Shown here piece after piece: positions 51,293-60,991 of a stretch of DNA of 64,000 nucleotides (positions within the stretch are counted from its first letter, which is position 1; each line of letters opens with the position of its first letter). The notes beneath the pieces were generated by a model. That model was not told the origin of the DNA. It saw only the letters and a list, made by a program, of their open reading frames with translations, and did not search any database. The translations under genes and the position numbers were made by a program. The stretch comes from Curtobacterium sp. VKM Ac-2865 (lineage in GTDB: Bacteria > Actinomycetota > Actinomycetes > Actinomycetales > Microbacteriaceae), in assembly GCF_015350905.1 (NCBI RefSeq), contig NZ_JADKRZ010000004.1, forward strand, positions 62,001-126,000, in the 5' to 3' direction.

Positions 51293-52129
51293 TCAGCCTC
51301 GTGCTTCCGCGTGGTCGATCGAGTTCAGGTAGGCGCGGGTCAGCTCCGGCGTCGCGGTGAAGCGCGCGTCCGCCGCCGTGGTCGGGGCGCCGCGCCAGGC
51401 GTGCACGCGTAGTGGTCCCACGACGTAGTCCGGTCGCGGGTCGAGCGGGTGCGCGACGTTCGCGACGAGGACCAGCAGCGGGAGCTCGGCGACGAGCGTG
51501 ACGTGGTGCCCGGGCCCCGCCGACCCGACCGGCTGCAGCGCGCCCTCGGGGTCGACGCGGACGCCCTGGAAGAACGAGATGCTCGGCGGCAGGTCGCGCT
51601 TGGTGAGCCCGTGCTTGGCGGCGGCCTTCGCCAGCAGCGACCGGCCGCTCGGGGACGGTCCCTCGGGTGCCGCGTCGCCGTACTTCGCGGTGTTCCACGC
51701 GTCGGTCGAGGTGCCGCAGAACGCGTCGTGCCGGCCGGAGGTGTCCTCCACGATCGTGGCTAGGGCGCGCCCGTCCCCGCTCAGCAGCGGCGACCCGGCG
51801 CCGAGGTACGCCTGCCACGGGATCTTCTGCGTGTCCGCGACGTTGAGGCGTTCCCACGGCTCGAGCGCGTTGTACACGACGAGGTTCGCGCAGGCGTCCC
51901 CGGTCGGGTCGTCGAGCCGGATGCGGGAGCCGCGGGCGAGGACCCGGTGCGTGTACCCACCGGGAGCCACCGTCTCGGCCCAGACCAGGTCGGCGGGGTC
52001 GACGCCCTCCGGGACGAACGGGGACGTCGACGCCGGCAGCCAGGGCATGTACTCCGACTGCGACCCGGCCTGCGCGCGGGCGTCGGAGCGTGAGGCGGTC
52101 ACGCTGTCGGTCTGGTGGAGGTCACGCAT
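51293..52129 (-). CDS. Urea-carboxylase-associated protein 1 (DUF1989; carboxyguanidine deiminase subunit)
   Basis: 278 residues, DUF1989. Marks: GDACANLVVYNALEPWERLNVADT, LLSGDGRALATIVEDTSGRHDAFCGTST, ISFFQGVRVDPEG and LLVLVANVAHPLDPRPDYVVGPLRV. It probably forms a heteromer with the next protein. About 40 N-terminal residues precede the domain. It is 94 bases downstream of the permease gene on the same strand. Confidence 0.85.
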   Translation of the reverse strand: MRDLHQTDSVTASRSDARAQAGSQSEYMPWLPASTSPFVPEGVDPADLVWAETVAPGGYTHRVLARGSRIRLDDPTGDACANLVVYNALEPWERLNVADTQKIPWQAYLGAGSPLLSGDGRALATIVEDTSGRHDAFCGTSTDAWNTAKYGDAAPEGPSPSGRSLLAKAAAKHGLTKRDLPPSISFFQGVRVDPEGALQPVGSAGPGHHVTLVAELPLLVLVANVAHPLDPRPDYVVGPLRVHAWRGAPTTAADARFTATPELTRAYLNSIDHAEARG

Positions 52130-52223
52130 GGGGGTCCTTCGTGGTGGAGCGGGTGGGGCGGGGTGGTTCCGGTGTGGCGCCGGTCCGTGCGGGCACCGGC
52201 GCCGACGGGACGGTGTCGGCGGT

Positions 52224-53831
52224 TCAGGCCTCTGCGGTGACCGCGACGGCGGCCGTGGTCGGGACGTGTGCGAGCGTGAGCGGCCCGTGCGCGCGGTGCC
52301 GCCAGGACGACCAGGCCCAGCCGACGAGCAGGACGCCGCCGATGAACAGCAGCGCGCTGTACTGCAGCCACCAGGAGTTCCCGGTCAGGTCGTAGATCTC
52401 CGGGCGGGGCCAGATGAGGTTGACCGCCATGCCGATCTGGAACGCGACGGCCAGGGCGTTCAGCGGGATGCCCCACCGGCCCAGCGTGAAGAGCGGCTTG
52501 CCGTCCTCGTCGACCCCGGTCGGGAAGCCTTCGCGCCGCAGCCGGATGCGCTGCACCAGCAAGGGCCCGGTCACCCCGAGGTAGGCCAGGTAGAGCATCG
52601 CGATGCACAGGCTCGACAGGGCGGTGAAGATCGCCGACTGCCCGATGTTGACCGCGAGGGCCAGCCCGGCGCCGACACCGACCACGATCGATGCCGCGAT
52701 CGGGGTGCCGGTGCGCGGGGAGACCTTGGCGAGCGTGCGGTGGAACGGCAGCGCCCCCTCGCGGGCCATCGAGAAGACCATCCGGGCGCCGGCGGTCTGC
52801 ACGGCCAGGGTGCACGCGAACACGGCGACCGCGACGGTGCAGAGCAGGAGCCGACCGGCCACCTCGCCGAGCGTCGACGTGATCACCCACGCCAGGCCCT
52901 GCGTGGCGAGCTTGCCGTCGGTCAGGCTCGGTGCGGCGACGAGTGCGCCGATGATGAGCAGCCCGCCACCGAGCCCGGACACCGTCAGCGCCCGGACGAT
53001 CGTCTTCGGGGTCGTCCGGCGCGGGTTGTGGGTCTCCTCGGCGAGTTCGCCCGCGGAGTCGAAGCCGACCATCACGTACGCGGCCATCAGCGAGGACGCC
53101 AGGAACGCGAAGACGTACGGCTCGGTGCTCGAGGACCCGACGCTGGAGAACACCACGGTCGCGCTGCGGTGGGGGAGCAGGAACAGCGCGCCGATGAGCA
53201 CGACGACGCCGACGATCTCGACGAGCACGCCGAAGCTCGTCACGCGGGCCATCAGCCGGACGCTCGTGATGTTCACCACGGTCGTCACGACGAGCATCAC
53301 GAGCCCGAGCACCACGGCGTTCGCGGCACCCGTCGCTGACGCGAGCGAGGGGTCGGCGCCCGCCCCGCCGACGATCTGGAAGCCGCTCCAGATCGCGGGC
53401 AGCACGGCCTGCACGGCGATGGCGGCGACCGCGACGGTGAGGGTCTGGCCGATGATCATCGTCCAGCCGGTGAACCAGCCGAACCGGGACCCGGCCAGGC
53501 GGCTCGACCACTGGAAGATCGCCCCCGAGATCGGCCACCGGGCGGCGAGCTGCGCGAAGTTCAGCGCGACCAGCAGCTGGCCGCCGAAGACGAGCGGCCA
53601 GGCCCAGAAGAACGCGGCACCACCGAGTCCGAAGCCGAGTCCGAAGAGCTGGAACACCGTGGTCAGGATGGACACGAAGGAGAAGCCGGCGGCGAAGGAC
53701 GAGAACGAGCCGACCCCGCGGTGGAGTTCCTGCTCGTAGCCGAGGTGGGCGGTGCCCTGGGTGCCGGGGGCGGCGGAGCCGGTCGACGTGGTGGCGCGCG
53801 GTGCGTGGAGCGGGGCTTCTGGAGAGCGCAT
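52224..53831 (-). CDS. APC family permease
   Basis: 535 residues from ATG 53831 with about twelve transmembrane segments, amino acid-polyamine-organocation superfamily (GGAAFFWAWPLVFGGQLLVALNFAQLAARWPISGAIFQWS, FDSAGELAEETHNPRRTTPKTIVRAL). It is first in the nitrogen operon and so probably imports urea, guanidine or a guanidino/amino compound. The N terminus carries about 45 polar residues. A 20-base inverted repeat lies 22 bases upstream of its start. Confidence 0.85.
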   Translation of the reverse strand: MRSPEAPLHAPRATTSTGSAAPGTQGTAHLGYEQELHRGVGSFSSFAAGFSFVSILTTVFQLFGLGFGLGGAAFFWAWPLVFGGQLLVALNFAQLAARWPISGAIFQWSSRLAGSRFGWFTGWTMIIGQTLTVAVAAIAVQAVLPAIWSGFQIVGGAGADPSLASATGAANAVVLGLVMLVVTTVVNITSVRLMARVTSFGVLVEIVGVVVLIGALFLLPHRSATVVFSSVGSSSTEPYVFAFLASSLMAAYVMVGFDSAGELAEETHNPRRTTPKTIVRALTVSGLGGGLLIIGALVAAPSLTDGKLATQGLAWVITSTLGEVAGRLLLCTVAVAVFACTLAVQTAGARMVFSMAREGALPFHRTLAKVSPRTGTPIAASIVVGVGAGLALAVNIGQSAIFTALSSLCIAMLYLAYLGVTGPLLVQRIRLRREGFPTGVDEDGKPLFTLGRWGIPLNALAVAFQIGMAVNLIWPRPEIYDLTGNSWWLQYSALLFIGGVLLVGWAWSSWRHRAHGPLTLAHVPTTAAVAVTAEA

Positions 53832-53852
53832 GGCTGCAGACCTTTCGCGGAG

Positions 53853-53872
53853 TACCTGTCGGATGACAGGTA
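53853..53872 (-). promoter_or_regulatory. Operator candidate of the urea/guanidine operon
   Basis: TACCTGTCGGATGACAGGTA has perfect 8-base arms around GGAT, 21 bases before the permease start. The loop is not ACGR and no ykkC-type motif surrounds it, so a protein operator is more likely than a guanidine riboswitch. The TetR encoded last in the operon is the probable ligand. Confidence 0.65.
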
Positions 53873-54001
53873 GTGCGACCAAGTGTCGTGCGGGGCTGTG
53901 TCGTCGCCGTTGCCCGGCTGTTTCGAGCACGTGACACGGGCGGCCCCTGTGTGAACTTCTCGCGTCGGAGCCGGTCCACGGGACCGGCGGAGCGCCGGAC
54001 G

Positions 54002-54033
54002 GGAGGCTCGGTGCGGGCCGGCACCGAGCCTCC
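54002..54033 (-). terminator. Terminator hairpin, family D
   Basis: Perfect 13-base arms GGAGGCTCGGTGC / GCACCGAGCCTCC around GGGCCG, 20 bases past the amine oxidase stop codon. Confidence 0.65.
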
Positions 54034-54053
54034 AGGCCGTCACCTGGTCCGGT

Positions 54054-55364
54054 TCAGGACCAGGCCGACTCGATCGGGACGGCTCGGCCGAGCACCGCGC
54101 AGGCCGCCCGGTGACCCGAGTGCATGGCCGCGGTGACGGTGGCGGGGTCGTCGGTCCAGGTCGCCTCGCCGGCCAGGTGGAGGACGCCGCCGACGGGCTC
54201 GGCCAGGTCGTCGTGGTCCCGGGTCGTGGAGCCGGGCGTCATGTAGGCGTAGGAGCCCCGCGCGAAGGGGTCGTCCTGCCACGCCGTCACGATGACGTCG
54301 GTCGGGTCGGGGGCCTCCGGGCCGTACAGCCGCCGCAGCTGGGCCGTGACCGACTCCGCCACCCGGTGCGGTGCCCATCCCCGGATCGCCCGGGCGACCG
54401 GACCCGCGGCGAACGTCAGCAGGGCGGGGACGCCGTCGAGCCGGGTGAGGTCGTACCAGGAGTGCCACCAGGCTCCCTCGGGACCGAGCTGCCGGACGGC
54501 GTGCACGTCGGCGTCCCAGAACCGGTGCGGGAACCGCAGCACGACCTTCTCGAACGCGTTCATGCGCAGCCGGCCGAGCGCCGCGCGCTGCCGGTCGGGG
54601 AGCGGCGGCTCGATGACGAAGTCGTCCGACTGCAACACCCCGACCGGCACCGTCACGACGACCTGGTCGGCGGCGAACCCGGCCACGGTGACCCCGTCCG
54701 GTGACCACGTGACGCGGCGGACGACGTGGCCGAGCCGGACGTCGAGCCCCTCGGCCAGGGACGAGGCCAGGCGGTCGTAGCCGTCGGGGAACACGACCTC
54801 GTCACCCGCGACGACGTCGTCGTCGAGGCCGTGCGCGGCGAGGTCCTCGATCCGGACGCCGTACTGCTCCTCGCTGCGGTGCTCCAGGTACTCCCGGACG
54901 CGGGCGGTGCGTCCGTCCGGCCAGCCCTGTGCGGCGAGTGCGACCTCGGTGACGTCGCGGTAGGTGGCGTCGGGGGCCGACCCGGCGACGACCGGTCCGA
55001 GTGCGGCGTCGACAGTGCGGACGTCCGCGACGAACCGCGCGGTGGCGTCCGCGTCGAGGCGTCGACCGTCGGCGCCGAAGTAGGCGATGGGGCGACCGTC
55101 GGGCTGGTACCCGCCGACGGTGAACTCGATGACGGGCATGCCGAGCGCGGTGACGGCGTCGGCGACGCGGCTGTCCTCGACGCCGTGGATCCAGGACGCG
55201 CCGAGGTCGGTCACGCGCCCGTCCGAGCGGTCGGTGTGCACGCGGCCGCCGACGCGGTCGCGGGCCTCGAGCACGACGACGCGGCGACCAGCCCCCACCA
55301 GCAGCCGCGCGGCGGTGAGGCCGGCGATACCGGCCCCGATCACGATGGTGTCGACGTGCTCCAT
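54054..55364 (-). CDS. Flavin monoamine oxidase family protein
   Basis: 436 residues. FAD-binding GxGxxG is [15 protein letters not shown] (7-21) followed by [12 protein letters not shown]; the C-terminal flavin motif is [30 protein letters not shown]. These enzymes oxidise amines such as polyamines or aromatic amines to aldehydes, releasing ammonia and peroxide. No signal peptide. It is single, on the strand of the nitrogen operon but separated from it by a hairpin. Start ATG 55364. Confidence 0.87.
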   Translation of the reverse strand: MEHVDTIVIGAGIAGLTAARLLVGAGRRVVVLEARDRVGGRVHTDRSDGRVTDLGASWIHGVEDSRVADAVTALGMPVIEFTVGGYQPDGRPIAYFGADGRRLDADATARFVADVRTVDAALGPVVAGSAPDATYRDVTEVALAAQGWPDGRTARVREYLEHRSEEQYGVRIEDLAAHGLDDDVVAGDEVVFPDGYDRLASSLAEGLDVRLGHVVRRVTWSPDGVTVAGFAADQVVVTVPVGVLQSDDFVIEPPLPDRQRAALGRLRMNAFEKVVLRFPHRFWDADVHAVRQLGPEGAWWHSWYDLTRLDGVPALLTFAAGPVARAIRGWAPHRVAESVTAQLRRLYGPEAPDPTDVIVTAWQDDPFARGSYAYMTPGSTTRDHDDLAEPVGGVLHLAGEATWTDDPATVTAAMHSGHRAACAVLGRAVPIESAWS

Positions 55365-55417
55365 GCGGGCTCCTCGGGCGGTGGGTCCCAGGGTCGCACG
55401 GCGTGGGGGAACGGCGG

Positions 55418-55447
55418 AAGGCCCCGCGACCGAGGTCACGGGGCCTT
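55418..55447 (-). terminator. Terminator hairpin after phosphatase
   Basis: AAGGCCCCG / CGGGGCCTT arms with a 12-base loop, 17 bases past the phosphatase stop. It is unrelated in sequence to family D. Confidence 0.7.
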
Positions 55448-55464
55448 CCTGTGTGCGTGTCAGC

Positions 55465-57597
55465 TCACTTGACCTTGGCGGTCAGGGTCGGGCTGGTGCT
55501 GCCGGCGATGATCGAGTTGCCGCTGAAGACGGCGCGCAGGTCGTGCGAGCCCTTCGTCAGCGTGAACCGGGTCGCGGCCACGTTGCGGCTGACCTGCACG
55601 GTCTTGATGTGCTTGGTGCCGTCGTAGATCCGCACCTCACCGTTCACCACGATGCCGCGCGAGGTGACCCGCACGTCCGCCCGGGTGCCGGAGTAGGTGA
55701 GGGCCGTCGTCGACGCGGCCTTGTCGACCGTGACGGTGGCGGGACGGGTCGTCGCCGAGTTGCCGCCGGAGTAGGTCGAGTCGCTGGTGAACGACGCGGT
55801 GATGCTGTGCGAGCCGACCTTGAGGGTCTTCGGCAGCGCGAACGTCGCCGTGCTCTTGGACACCGGAGCGGTGCCGAGCGCCTTGCCGGCCTCCGAGAAG
55901 GTCACGGTGCCGCTCTTGTCGCCGACGCCGCCGCCGATCGTCGCGGTGACGGTGACCGGCTTGGTCGTGCCGTACGCCTGCTTCGGCGCGGAGAGGGCGA
56001 GCGCGGTGGTGGTCGCCGGCAGGGTCGCCTTGAGCGTGAACTGGTCCACGTTCGAGCCGATGGGTGCCGGGTCGGCCGACGCGGTCGGCTTCAGCGTGAC
56101 GCCGCAGTCGTCGACCTTGCCGTGCTGGACGGCCGAGTTCAGCGTGGTGCAGTCGCTGGCGCGGACCGTGGTGACGGCGAGGTTGTCGTCCGTGACGCCG
56201 ACCTTGACGTAGGTGCGGACGTGCTCCTGGTTCTCCACCGAGTTGGCGAAGTGCCGCTTGCCGGTCGGGTCGAGCGGGTCGGCTCCGTAGCCGCCCTGCG
56301 TCGAGTCCGGGGTGGTCAGGTCGTAGTACTTCGAGCCCGACGCCGAGTTCGCGGTCAGGTAGATGACGCCACCGGGGCCGGCGAAGACCTCGTCAGCGCC
56401 CGGCTGCTCGGCCGGGTTGGCCTTCTTGCCGTTCTTGATCGCGTAGCTGCGCGAGTACGAGTGGTCGTGACCCTGCAGGACGATGTCGACGCCCATGTCC
56501 GAGAACGCCCGCGTGAAGTCGAACCGGCGCTGCTGGTTGTCCTTGTCGTTCGCGTGGTCGGCCGGGGAGTAGATCGAGTGGTGGTAGACCAGCGCGGTCC
56601 ACTTCGCGTCGTCACCGTGGCGGGTGATCACGTCGCGGACGTAGTTGACGTGCGCTGCGTCCGAACCGCCGGCGTAGGCGTTCGAGTTGATGTCGATGAA
56701 CAGGACGCCCTTGTACATGTACCAGTAGTCGCCACCCGAGTTCGCGGCGGTGTTGCCGCCCGGGTAGAAGTCCGGCACCTTGAGCGAGTTCGGCAGCTGG
56801 TTGTGCTGCTCGTACGACTTGCCGCCCACGTCGTGGTTGCCGATGGTCGAGGCCCACGGGTAGCGCTTCAGCACGTCGCTGCTGTCGGCGAACGCACCCC
56901 ACTGGTACTCGTTGTTGGCGTTCTCGACCTGGTCGCCGCCGGAGACGAGGAGCTCGGCGTTCTTCTCCTTGGTCGTGGCGTACTTCAGGGTGTCGGCCCA
57001 GCCGGCGCCGTCGTCGTCGGTGAAGCCCGACGACCCGATCTGCGGGTCACCGAAGAACAGGAAGTCGAAGTCACCGGTGAAGCTCTTCGTGGTGAACGTG
57101 TACGGCGTCGACCAGGCGGAGCCGTCCGCGGCACCGACGTGGTACGTGTACGTCTGGTTCGGCTCGAGACCGTCGATGACCGCGTGCGCGTTGACGTAGC
57201 CGGCCTCGTTGGTGATGCCCGCGATCGACCGCGTGCTGCTGTCGACGGTGCTGCTGTCGGCCGCGGTGTTCGCGGTCGCCGACGCCGGGATGGTGGTCTT
57301 CGCGGCGGTGAAGACGCCGCCGGTCATCGAGTCGGTCTTCTGGATCTCGACCGACTGGGCGACGTTGGTCGGGAAGTACCAGGACGCGATGCGCTGGCTC
57401 TCGGTCGCGCCGACGCCGAGCAGGATGTGGATCGGGCCGCCGGTCGAGATGTTCGTGGTCGGCGTGTTCGTGGCCGCTGTGGCCGTGCCGGTGCCCATGA
57501 AGGAGGCACCCGCGAGGAGCGCCGCCCCGAGGACTGCGCCGCCGACGCGGAGGGTGGTGGATCTGCGCCGGGTGCTGGCGCCAGACAGGAGACTCAT
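55465..57597 (-). CDS. Secreted purple acid phosphatase-like protein with Ig-like repeats
   Basis: 710 residues. Signal peptide ([24 protein letters not shown], cleavage near ATAATN). Then an N-terminal fibronectin-like PAP domain (about 50-165) and a metallophosphoesterase with all metal motifs: [29 protein letters not shown] and [12 protein letters not shown]. Two Ig-like domains (about 525-710, [12 protein letters not shown] and [12 protein letters not shown]) follow and may attach to cell wall or polymers. It releases phosphate from organic esters outside the cell. A PHO-box-like direct repeat lies 62 bases before ATG 57597. Confidence 0.88.
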   Translation of the reverse strand: MSLLSGASTRRRSTTLRVGGAVLGAALLAGASFMGTGTATAATNTPTTNISTGGPIHILLGVGATESQRIASWYFPTNVAQSVEIQKTDSMTGGVFTAAKTTIPASATANTAADSSTVDSSTRSIAGITNEAGYVNAHAVIDGLEPNQTYTYHVGAADGSAWSTPYTFTTKSFTGDFDFLFFGDPQIGSSGFTDDDGAGWADTLKYATTKEKNAELLVSGGDQVENANNEYQWGAFADSSDVLKRYPWASTIGNHDVGGKSYEQHNQLPNSLKVPDFYPGGNTAANSGGDYWYMYKGVLFIDINSNAYAGGSDAAHVNYVRDVITRHGDDAKWTALVYHHSIYSPADHANDKDNQQRRFDFTRAFSDMGVDIVLQGHDHSYSRSYAIKNGKKANPAEQPGADEVFAGPGGVIYLTANSASGSKYYDLTTPDSTQGGYGADPLDPTGKRHFANSVENQEHVRTYVKVGVTDDNLAVTTVRASDCTTLNSAVQHGKVDDCGVTLKPTASADPAPIGSNVDQFTLKATLPATTTALALSAPKQAYGTTKPVTVTATIGGGVGDKSGTVTFSEAGKALGTAPVSKSTATFALPKTLKVGSHSITASFTSDSTYSGGNSATTRPATVTVDKAASTTALTYSGTRADVRVTSRGIVVNGEVRIYDGTKHIKTVQVSRNVAATRFTLTKGSHDLRAVFSGNSIIAGSTSPTLTAKVK

Positions 57598-57659
57598 GAG
57601 GGTCCGTTCTCGTGGACAGGGGTGTCGTTCACGGAAGACTCTGCATTCGCCAGGAAACG

Positions 57660-57681
57660 CCTTGGTGAACGCTGTGTGACC
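57660..57681 (-). promoter_or_regulatory. PHO-box-like direct repeat
   Basis: On the phosphatase strand two adjacent 11-base units read GGTCACACAGC and GTTCACCAAGG. Both fit the actinobacterial PhoP unit G(G/T)TCAYYYR(G/C)G except for one or two bases. The position, 62 bases upstream of a secreted phosphatase start, fits activation under phosphate limitation. Confidence 0.6.
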
Positions 57682-57712
57682 ATTCGTTCCGGCTTGGAAT
57701 CGACTCAGCTGG

Positions 57713-58999
57713 TCAGCCCGCGGCGAGGCGCTCGACGAACCAGATCATCCCCATCACGAACACCCCGGCGGTCACGATCCCGGTGACCCAGAGCGACGCC
57801 CGGTGGGCCTTGCGGCGCAGGAGCGACAGCGGTGGGAACACGATGACGATGATCGCGAGCTGCACCGCCTCGATGCCGACGTTGAAGATGAGCAACGACA
57901 CGAGCAGCTGCCACGAGAACGCCTCGTGGATGCCGAGTGCGCCGGCGAACCCGAGTCCGTGGATGAGCCCGAACGCGAACACGACCGCCAGCCGCGTCCA
58001 CCCGGCGCGGTCGAGGGCGAACCGGCCCCCGTCGGGCACGATCAGCTCGTCCGCGTGCGACCGCCGCCGGAACAGCCGCCACAGGTACCAGCCGGCGACG
58101 GCCGCGATCGACAGGGCGATGAGCGGCTCGACCACGATCGACGGCGGGCTGACGACCCCGAGGGCCGCCAGGATGAACGTGATCGAGTGGGCGATCGTGA
58201 ACGCCGAGGCGGTGAAGACCACCTCGCGCAGGCGCCGCGACCCCGCGATGAGCGCGACGAGGAACAGGATGTGGTCGATCCCGGTCAGCAGGTGCTCGGC
58301 CCCCAGGGTGAAGAACTCCCAGAACCGTGCACCGGCGGACTGCTCGGTCGAGAACGAGGGCCGGTCGGCGTCGAGCGTCGCGGAGCCCTCCTGCGAGTCG
58401 ACGGCGTAGGTGACGATCGTCTTCGTGTCCTTCACGAAGGTCTCGGAGTCCGGGAACAGCTTCGACGTCACGACGTGCCCGGCCGCCGTGTGGGACGACG
58501 TCGGGCAGCGGAAGTCCGCGACGACCTCGGCGTACGGCACCTCGTCCTGCATGTCGACGTGCATCGGCTGCTGCAGGGTGCCGCGGCACTCGCGCCCACC
58601 GGAGGTCACGGAGAACCGGTCGAGGACGTAGTCGGCCATCGTGTCCCGGTGTTGTTCGGCGACCCGGGTCATGGCGGGGAAGTCCCCGTCGTCCCACGCC
58701 GCCTGGCCCTGTCGGTAGAACGCGTCGGCGTGCTCGCTGGTGCCGACGGAGACGAGCATCAGGTCGTACTCCAGACCCAGCCGTGCCCGCACGACCCCGC
58801 TGTCCTCCGAGGTCACGTGGGCGTACACGACCGAGCTGAAGCCGTGCGCCGACGCGGGTGCGGCACCGCCGACGAGCGCGACCAGGACGGTGCCGAGCAG
58901 GACGAGTGCGCCGACGACGGTGGCGGCCACGCGGGCCAGGATCGGGGTGGTTCGGGGGGAGCGGCGTCGGGACGCCGTGCTGGGGGTACCGGGGATCAC
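57713..58999 (-). CDS. HupE/UreJ-like membrane protein
   Basis: About 428 residues from GTG 58999 (start uncertain). A leader segment (ARVAATVVGALVLLGTVLVALVGG) precedes an extracytoplasmic domain of about 170 residues with two Cys (GRECRGTL, DFRCPTS), then seven hydrophobic segments with EHLLTGIDHILFL, FTIAHSITF and FGLIHGLGFAG. The His-rich membrane motifs match the HupE/UreJ_2 family, which handle nickel or cobalt in some bacteria; no urease or hydrogenase gene is here, so the metal role is unproven. Confidence 0.78.
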   Translation of the reverse strand: MIPGTPSTASRRRSPRTTPILARVAATVVGALVLLGTVLVALVGGAAPASAHGFSSVVYAHVTSEDSGVVRARLGLEYDLMLVSVGTSEHADAFYRQGQAAWDDGDFPAMTRVAEQHRDTMADYVLDRFSVTSGGRECRGTLQQPMHVDMQDEVPYAEVVADFRCPTSSHTAAGHVVTSKLFPDSETFVKDTKTIVTYAVDSQEGSATLDADRPSFSTEQSAGARFWEFFTLGAEHLLTGIDHILFLVALIAGSRRLREVVFTASAFTIAHSITFILAALGVVSPPSIVVEPLIALSIAAVAGWYLWRLFRRRSHADELIVPDGGRFALDRAGWTRLAVVFAFGLIHGLGFAGALGIHEAFSWQLLVSLLIFNVGIEAVQLAIIVIVFPPLSLLRRKAHRASLWVTGIVTAGVFVMGMIWFVERLAAG

Positions 59000-59154
59000 C
59001 GGCCAGACGATCTCGACCCCTGGCGACCGGCAGGGAAACGGCAGGTGACCAGCAGCTGGACAGCGCTCGGACAGGTGCACACGGCGGGCGAAGCGGTCCC
59101 CTGGCCGTGGTTCCATGGTCGCGATCCGCCCGCCGAACGCCCTTGGAGCCCCTC

Positions 59155-59874
59155 GTGACCAGCCTCGCTTCCCGCACGACGTCCCTGCTGGCGGCCGTCG
59201 CGGTGCTCGGCGCCGGGGGTCTGCTCCTCGCCGGGTGCGCGTCCGCGTCCGATGGCACGTCCGAGTCCCGCGCGAGCGCCACCGCCGGCACGCTCGACGC
59301 CGGGTTCTGGGACGCGAGCCACCCGCCGGCGCCCGAGTCCACCGTCAGTCCGTCGCCCGGCTCGTGGAAGGGCGTGCACCCGCCGTCGGGTTACCGCGTC
59401 GTCCTGCTGTCCGCGGGTGACGTCGACGCGGACGGCGACGGTGAGACCGCAGCGTCCGCGCCGACGCAGGCGTTGATCGGAGCCGTGGACGCCTGGGCCG
59501 ACACCGAGGGCGTCACCGTCACCCGCGTGCAGCCCCGGGGGAGCGAGAACGTGCTCGACGCCGTCGCCACCGCGCTCGGCAAGCACCCCGACCTGGTCAT
59601 CAGCGTCGGCAACGACATGGTCGACCCCGTGGCAGCCATGTCCGCGAGCGCGCTGCACCAGCAGTTCCTGGTCCTCGGGGCCGAGATCGCCGAGCCCACC
59701 TCCAACGTGACCGCCGCCGACTGGACCGGCGCCGGGTACCGCGGTGAGGGACTCGGCGCCGCGAGCCACCACGACCCCGCCAGCTTCACCGAGGAGCGGG
59801 CCGGCCGGGCACTCCGTGCGGGTGTCGCCGCAGTGCTGCACGGCTACAACGGCACCGTCGTCTGGGTCGCGTGA
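59155..59874 (+). CDS. Lipoprotein, BMP-like
   Basis: 239 residues from GTG 59155. Lipobox LLAGCAS after a short leader. The mature part has an alpha/beta pattern (RVVLLSAGDVDADGDGE, DLVISVGNDMVDPVAAMSA, QQFLVLGAEIAEPTSNVTAADW, LRAGVAAVLHGYNGTVVWV) that resembles BMP/Med-type substrate-binding lipoproteins but is shorter. No transporter genes are next to it. Divergent from the HupE-like gene. Confidence 0.65.
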   Translation: MTSLASRTTSLLAAVAVLGAGGLLLAGCASASDGTSESRASATAGTLDAGFWDASHPPAPESTVSPSPGSWKGVHPPSGYRVVLLSAGDVDADGDGETAASAPTQALIGAVDAWADTEGVTVTRVQPRGSENVLDAVATALGKHPDLVISVGNDMVDPVAAMSASALHQQFLVLGAEIAEPTSNVTAADWTGAGYRGEGLGAASHHDPASFTEERAGRALRAGVAAVLHGYNGTVVWVA

Positions 59875-60045
59875 ACCCCGACCGCCGTTCCAGGGGCAGC
59901 GACCACCGTTCTGCGGACACTGGCCACACGACCGTGGTGCGCCGGACGTATCCTGACGACGGAAGCGACGACGGTTCCGGCCGAGCCTCGCGCGGACCGA
60001 ACCGACGTGTCCGGGCGCGAGACGCAACCTCCTGACCCGAGCGAC

Positions 60046-60396
60046 ATGACAGAACACATCATCGAGTACGTCGCCCGCGACCGAACGGGCATCACCGCCG
60101 TCATCACCACGACCGGCGTCATCGACGTGGACACCGTGATCCACAACATCAGATCCGGGCACTCCGGCTACGTCGTCCGCGCGGGCGAGTGGCGCCGAGC
60201 CCCGGTCCGCAGCCTCTCCGTGCTGGGCGGCGCCTACCTGTTCGCGAACTGGGACGGCTCCAAGCGCAACAACCTGCACGACGTCGCGTTCCAGGCGCCC
60301 ACGCGTCCGGCACGACCGCAGGGCACGGGCGGGTTCGTCGCCGCGCTGACGACGGCGCTCGCGACCGTCTTCGGCCGGGACCGCCGCAGCGCCTGA
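60046..60396 (+). CDS. DUF3892 domain protein
   Basis: 116 residues from ATG 60046 (GTG 60007 possible). The pattern GITAVITTTGVIDVDTVIHNIRSGHSGYVV, then LGGAYLFANWDGSKRNNLHDV matches DUF3892, small proteins of unknown role common in actinobacteria and usually giving a polar, soluble domain. A basic tail (VFGRDRRSA) follows. A possible -10 TATCCT stands at 59949. Confidence 0.7.
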   Translation: MTEHIIEYVARDRTGITAVITTTGVIDVDTVIHNIRSGHSGYVVRAGEWRRAPVRSLSVLGGAYLFANWDGSKRNNLHDVAFQAPTRPARPQGTGGFVAALTTALATVFGRDRRSA

Positions 60397-60419
60397 TCTG
60401 ACCTGACCGCCCCGCCCCG

Positions 60420-60748
60420 CCCCGTCTCGGCTCCGCTCGGTAGGCGGGTTCCCGATCGGCGCGCTGACGGATCTGGTCGGCTCGCCCCGCGTTCCACCGA
60501 CCGGATTCGTCATCGCCCTGTTCCGGTTGCGCCGCCCCGTCTCGGCTCCGCTCGGTAGGCGGTTTCCCGATCCGCGCGCTGGCGGATCTGGTCGGCTCGC
60601 CCCGCGTTCCGCGGACCGGATCCGTCAGCGCCCTGTTCCGGTTGCGTCGCCCCGTCGCCGCTCCGCTCTGTATGCGGGTTCCCGGTCGGCGCGCTGACGG
60701 ATCTGGTCGGCTCGACTCGCGTTCCGCCGACCGCATCCGTCATCGCCC
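60420..60748. repeat. 115-bp tandem array carrying three family C elements
   Basis: Three units start at 60420, 60535 and 60650; each holds one 48-bp family C palindrome (60465-60512, 60580-60627, 60695-60742). Besides the palindrome, GTCTCGGCTCCGCTCGGTAG and a CCCTGTTCCGGTTGCG linker are repeated. The whole 595-base gap 60397-60991 has no convincing gene: after the array it holds a hairpin and unremarkable sequence. Confidence 0.8.
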
Positions 60749-60777
60749 CATACGAACGTCCGCCCCGGCCGGCCCCG

Positions 60778-60818
60778 GACGGGAGGCACGGGTCGACTCC
60801 GCCACGAGCCTCCCGTGC
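60778..60818. terminator. Terminator hairpin, family D, diverged
   Basis: GACGGGAGGC pairs with GCCTCCCGTGC imperfectly around a looser middle (ACGGG / CCACGA). It lies between the convergent DUF3892 and exporter genes. Confidence 0.5.
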
Positions 60819-60991
60819 GCGTCGCCGACCGGTCACGACGCCCCGCTTCCATCCGCCGAGCGGTCACCGGCTGTCATTCCGAGCACGCGGAGCTGACGGC
60901 TCCCGCCCGTTCGCGGAACCCCGTCGGGGTGTCGTGACCGCTCGCACCAGGACGAGCGCTCGAGCCGAGCGGCCGCCGAGCCGCGCGTCCG

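Noticed and set aside
53832-54001. Guanidine riboswitch upstream of the permease
   Set aside because: The leader has an inverted repeat with an ATCC/GGAT loop, not ACGR, and none of the conserved ykkC blocks could be found by eye; a covariance search would be decisive.
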